Shown: piece after piece, positions 42,945 to 45,244 of the stretch
Numbering within the stretch: the stretch's first letter is position 1
Layout of the letters: each line of letters begins with the position of its first letter
Assembly (NCBI GenBank): GCA_945957295.1
Contig: CAMFLH010000007.1
Span: 1-45,244, forward strand
DNA: 45,244 nucleotides
Source: an uncultured Uliginosibacterium sp.
GTDB lineage: Bacteria; Pseudomonadota; Gammaproteobacteria; Burkholderiales; Rhodocyclaceae
Direction: 5' to 3'
Position numbers and translations under genes: made by a program
Notes under the pieces: model-generated
Seen by the model: only the letters and a program-made list of their open reading frames with translations
The model's database searches: none
What the model was told of the DNA's origin: nothing

Positions 42945-43988
42945 TTACTCCCGGCGTTTTTCGTGGGCAAAGCCGCCTTCGCGGCGGGCTGCGGCGTCGC
43001 CGCTGGTCCATGCCAACAGGCTGCCTTGCGGGTTGTCGGCCTGGATCTCGTCACAGGCCACCACGCACTGCGCGCATTGCGTGCAGGCGAACATGCGCCG
43101 CTTGAGATCGCGCGGGTTGAGCCGCATAGGGCAGACGTCGGCGCAGGCGGTCTCACCCGCGCCCAGCGTTTGCGGGCAGGTGGCGCAGTCGGCGGCGCGC
43201 TCGCGTGCGAAGCCAACCACCATCGCGCGGCGGTTGGCGATCCAGGCCACGCTCTGCAGCATGCCGACGGCGCAGCCGTAGCGGCAGAACAGATGCCGCG
43301 CGAAGAGGAATTCGCCGCTCAGCACCACGGTGGCGACGCCGATGAAGAGCGCCTGATTGCGGGTGAGCGTGCCGCTGAAGAGGTTGTGATAGATCTCGAA
43401 AGGCGGCAGCAGATAGGTCAGTAGCACCACCGCCCAGATGAACGCGAAGCCGACCGCAAAGGGCACCACGACAAACCACCAGCGCGCGTCGAGTCGCTCG
43501 GTGCTGCCGTTCGGGCGAATCAGCCAGCGCTCGTTGCCGTCGTGCAGCAAGGGGCCGGGGTGGGCGTCCCACACGCTGTGCTTGCCGCTGGCGCGCCGCA
43601 TCAGCCGATTCACAGTTTCGACCACCGAGAAGTGCGGGCACAGCCAACCGCAGTAGAGGCGCCCCCAGCGCCAGGCTACGCCCAGCACGAGCGCGGCGGT
43701 GGCAAGGATCGGCAGCAGCAGCTTCAGGAGCACCTGCGTGGCGGCCTGTGCGGCATCGATGCGGCCGGCGGCGAAATCATCCAGCCCGATGTGCCAGGGC
43801 ATGCCGAGGAACCAGGCATGACCGGCCACGAGGTCATAACGCAGCAGGTTGAACACCGGCGCGAGGATGAACAACACGAAGAAGCCGGCCTGAAACAGCG
43901 TGCGGCGGGTTTGCAGGTGTTGCCGGCGCGGGGCGTCGGCACTGGCGATAGGGATCACGCGGCGCGGCGTGGTGGCGGGGGCGGACAT
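42945..43988 (-). CDS. CcoG/NapH-like membrane protein with [4Fe-4S] centres, nor-cluster associated
   Basis: A 347-residue membrane protein with about five membrane helices. It carries the NapH/CcoG/NosR-type motifs LYCGWLCPH (about residue 112) and LFCRYGCAVG (about 238), then two ferredoxin-like clusters: CATCPQ...CADVCP, and CTQCAQCVVAC (about 305-315). It may pass electrons across the membrane or help assemble a metal centre. Placement between norQ and norD links it to NO reductase maturation, but no such role is established to my knowledge. The gaps to its neighbours are 6 and 3 bp. Confidence 0.86.
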   Translation of the reverse strand: MSAPATTPRRVIPIASADAPRRQHLQTRRTLFQAGFFVLFILAPVFNLLRYDLVAGHAWFLGMPWHIGLDDFAAGRIDAAQAATQVLLKLLLPILATAALVLGVAWRWGRLYCGWLCPHFSVVETVNRLMRRASGKHSVWDAHPGPLLHDGNERWLIRPNGSTERLDARWWFVVVPFAVGFAFIWAVVLLTYLLPPFEIYHNLFSGTLTRNQALFIGVATVVLSGEFLFARHLFCRYGCAVGMLQSVAWIANRRAMVVGFARERAADCATCPQTLGAGETACADVCPMRLNPRDLKRRMFACTQCAQCVVACDEIQADNPQGSLLAWTSGDAAARREGGFAHEKRRE

Positions 43989-43994
43989 GACGTA

Positions 43995-44360
43995 TCAGCC
44001 GACCAGCGGGTAGCGCCAGGCTTCGCGGTTGATCGCTTTGACGAGGCCGACGACGCCGAGCAGGATCAGCGAGGAATGCACCACCGTGAAGTATAGGATC
44101 ACGACGACCCACACGCCGGGCCCGCGAAAACCGCCGATCGCACCGATCACCAAGGTGGTGAAGATCAGCGCGCCGCCGACCAGGCTGACGCGGAAGGCCT
44201 GCTCCAGATGCACCCGTGCGACCGGATGCGCGTCGCCCCGCCGGCGCCACCAGAGCCATGCGAGCACGAGGAAGGCGAGGCCGGGCGCGAGCATCAGGTT
44301 GATCAGGTACAGCGCCTCGGCGGCGACGGCGAGCGGGCGGGGGTCGTCGGCGTCGCGCAT
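43995..44360 (-). CDS. small membrane protein of the nor cluster, unknown function
   Basis: A 121-residue protein with three or four hydrophobic segments (about residues 13-37, 60-80, 84-105). It includes the block HPVARVHLEQAFRVSLVGGALI, whose H..QA(F)R pattern is reminiscent of DUF4870/Tic20-type proteins. The start is taken at ATG 44360; TTG 44384 and GTG 44366 upstream would overlap norQ. It is embedded in the norQ-norD transcript, 6 bp before the Fe-S protein gene. Confidence 0.78.
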   Translation of the reverse strand: MRDADDPRPLAVAAEALYLINLMLAPGLAFLVLAWLWWRRRGDAHPVARVHLEQAFRVSLVGGALIFTTLVIGAIGGFRGPGVWVVVILYFTVVHSSLILLGVVGLVKAINREAWRYPLVG

Positions 44361-44373
44361 TGGCACGATGAGC

Positions 44374-45177
44374 TCAGACGCCAAACGTGGCGGCGACGAC
44401 TTCCATCAGGGCCTCGGCGATTTCGCGGTCGTCCGTCAGGCTTTCGACGATCGCGGCGCGGCAGGCCACCAGCGGCGACACGCCGGCGCCGATCAGGCGT
44501 GCGGCGTACACCAGCAGGCGCGTCGACACGGCTTCTTCGAGGTCGACATCCTTCAGCGTGCGCAGGCTGCCTGCGATGGAGACGAGGCGGCGCGCGAGCA
44601 TCGGATCGCAGGCCGTTTCGCCAGTCAGGATGCCGATCTCGCGTTCGGCGGCCGGGAAGTCGAACGCGAGGCTGACGAAGCGCTGCCGTGTCGAGGGCTT
44701 GAGGCTTTTGAGGAAGTTCTGGTAACCGGGGTTGTACGACACCACCAGCATGAAGCCGGGTGGCGCTTCGAGCTGCTCGCCGGTGCGCTCGATCGGCAGT
44801 ACGCGGCGGTCGTCCGCCAGCGGGTGAAGCACCACGGTGGTGTCCTTGCGCGCCTCGACCACTTCGTCGAGGTAGCAGATGCCGCCTTCGCGTACCGCGC
44901 GGGTGAGCGGGCCATCACACCAAACCGTCTTGCCGTCGCCGATCAGGTGGCGGCCGACCAGGTCGGCGGCCGACAGATCGTCGTGACAGGCCACGGTGTA
45001 GAGCGGCAGCCCCAGTTTGGCGGCCATGTGCGCGACGAAGCGCGTCTTGCCGCAGCCCGTCGGGCCCTTGATCAGCACCGGCAAACGGTTGCGCCAGGCC
45101 TGCTCGAAGAGTGCGACCTCGTCGCCGCTGGGGGCGTAGTAGGGAAGCGTGGCTTCCGTTTCGATGCGTGCGTTCAT
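44374..45177 (-). CDS. norQ: MoxR-type AAA+ ATPase NorQ
   Basis: A 267-residue ATPase. Walker A GPTGCGKT is at residues 38-45, Walker B GGICYLDEV near 98-106, and the MoxR-type sensor segment VVSYNPGYQNFLKSLKPSTRQRF at about 147-169. NorQ and NorD form the chaperone needed for active NO reductase. ATG 45177 is chosen; ATG 45189 would add MLRP. The 67 bp beyond it to the window edge give no recognisable reading frame, so norB/norC, expected upstream, lie outside. Confidence 0.93.
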   Translation of the reverse strand: MNARIETEATLPYYAPSGDEVALFEQAWRNRLPVLIKGPTGCGKTRFVAHMAAKLGLPLYTVACHDDLSAADLVGRHLIGDGKTVWCDGPLTRAVREGGICYLDEVVEARKDTTVVLHPLADDRRVLPIERTGEQLEAPPGFMLVVSYNPGYQNFLKSLKPSTRQRFVSLAFDFPAAEREIGILTGETACDPMLARRLVSIAGSLRTLKDVDLEEAVSTRLLVYAARLIGAGVSPLVACRAAIVESLTDDREIAEALMEVVAATFGV

Positions 45178-45244
45178 GGGGCGCAGCATCGGCTGCGCGC
45201 CCCGGTGCTTCCTTGATTCGCGGCAATTTGCGCACGGCGGCCGC

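Noticed and set aside
45178-45244. C-terminal end of norB at the right edge
   Set aside because: None of the three minus-strand frames shows a recognisable NorB ending or a stop, so it cannot be supported.
1-45244. tRNA genes, CRISPR arrays, insertion sequences, prophage or attachment sites
   Set aside because: I found no cloverleaf-like segments, regularly spaced repeats, transposase or integrase frames. No gap between genes exceeds 300 bp.

Overview
The window is GC-rich, densely packed bacterial chromosome. The gene content points to a betaproteobacterium, probably of the Rhodocyclales (Azoarcus/Thauera/Zoogloea-like); this is an inference from gene families, not from a marker gene. The taxonomic hints are a nor (nitric oxide reductase) maturation cluster, a YqjD/YqjE/YqjK envelope trio, DUF1415, a bacterial SMUG1-type uracil-DNA glycosylase and an SHP-type oxygen/NO-binding cytochrome. 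I saw no tRNA, rRNA, CRISPR array, insertion sequence or prophage.

Layout. 1-4160: gatA (5' end outside the window), a LysE/RhtB exporter, a small lipoprotein and gatB, closed by a clear terminator. 4410-6118: an orphan branched-chain-amino-acid-type binding protein and a GNAT acetyltransferase. 6110-12917 (minus): acetoacetyl-CoA synthetase, an AIM24-family protein, a DUF885 metallohydrolase and a molybdopterin oxidoreductase. 13018-17808 (minus): pyrE, a secreted coiled-coil protein, and a tandemly duplicated two-gene cassette (420-residue outer-membrane barrel plus a small secreted phosphate-binding-protein-like domain). In both copies the second gene starts 35 nt inside the first. 17886-25232 (plus): exonuclease III, the yqjDEK-like trio, an NCS2 purine permease, a TPR-GGDEF diguanylate cyclase, apt, hpt and DUF1415; purine uptake and salvage dominate.

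25271-28953: an SHP / diheme cytochrome c / cytochrome b561 operon (minus) is divergent from a QseB/PmrA-type two-component system (plus). Between them lies a perfect CTTAAG-N5-CTTAAG operator. 28977-32528: a thioesterase, a SMUG1 glycosylase and a chemoreceptor gene that is frameshifted exactly at a 10-bp tandem repeat. 32566-36261 (minus): a His-rich secreted protein and two tandem PhoA-type alkaline phosphatases behind a PhoB-like promoter.

36374-39307 (minus): an ECF42-type sigma factor operon with two DGPF/YCII proteins, a VOC protein and a small membrane protein. It has two near-identical promoters, TGTCGATTTC-N13-CGTCGTA. 39445-40884: a glutathione S-transferase and an A/T-richer orphan secreted protein. 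40947-45177 (minus): norQ, a small membrane protein, a CcoG/NapH-like Fe-S membrane protein and norD, for maturation of nitric oxide reductase whose structural genes presumably lie just beyond the right edge.

Best candidates for something undescribed: the duplicated barrel/binding-domain cassette with its conserved overlapping start, the Fe-S protein inserted between norQ and norD, the chemoreceptor with a repeat-mediated frameshift, and the self-contained ECF42 regulon with its duplicated promoter.
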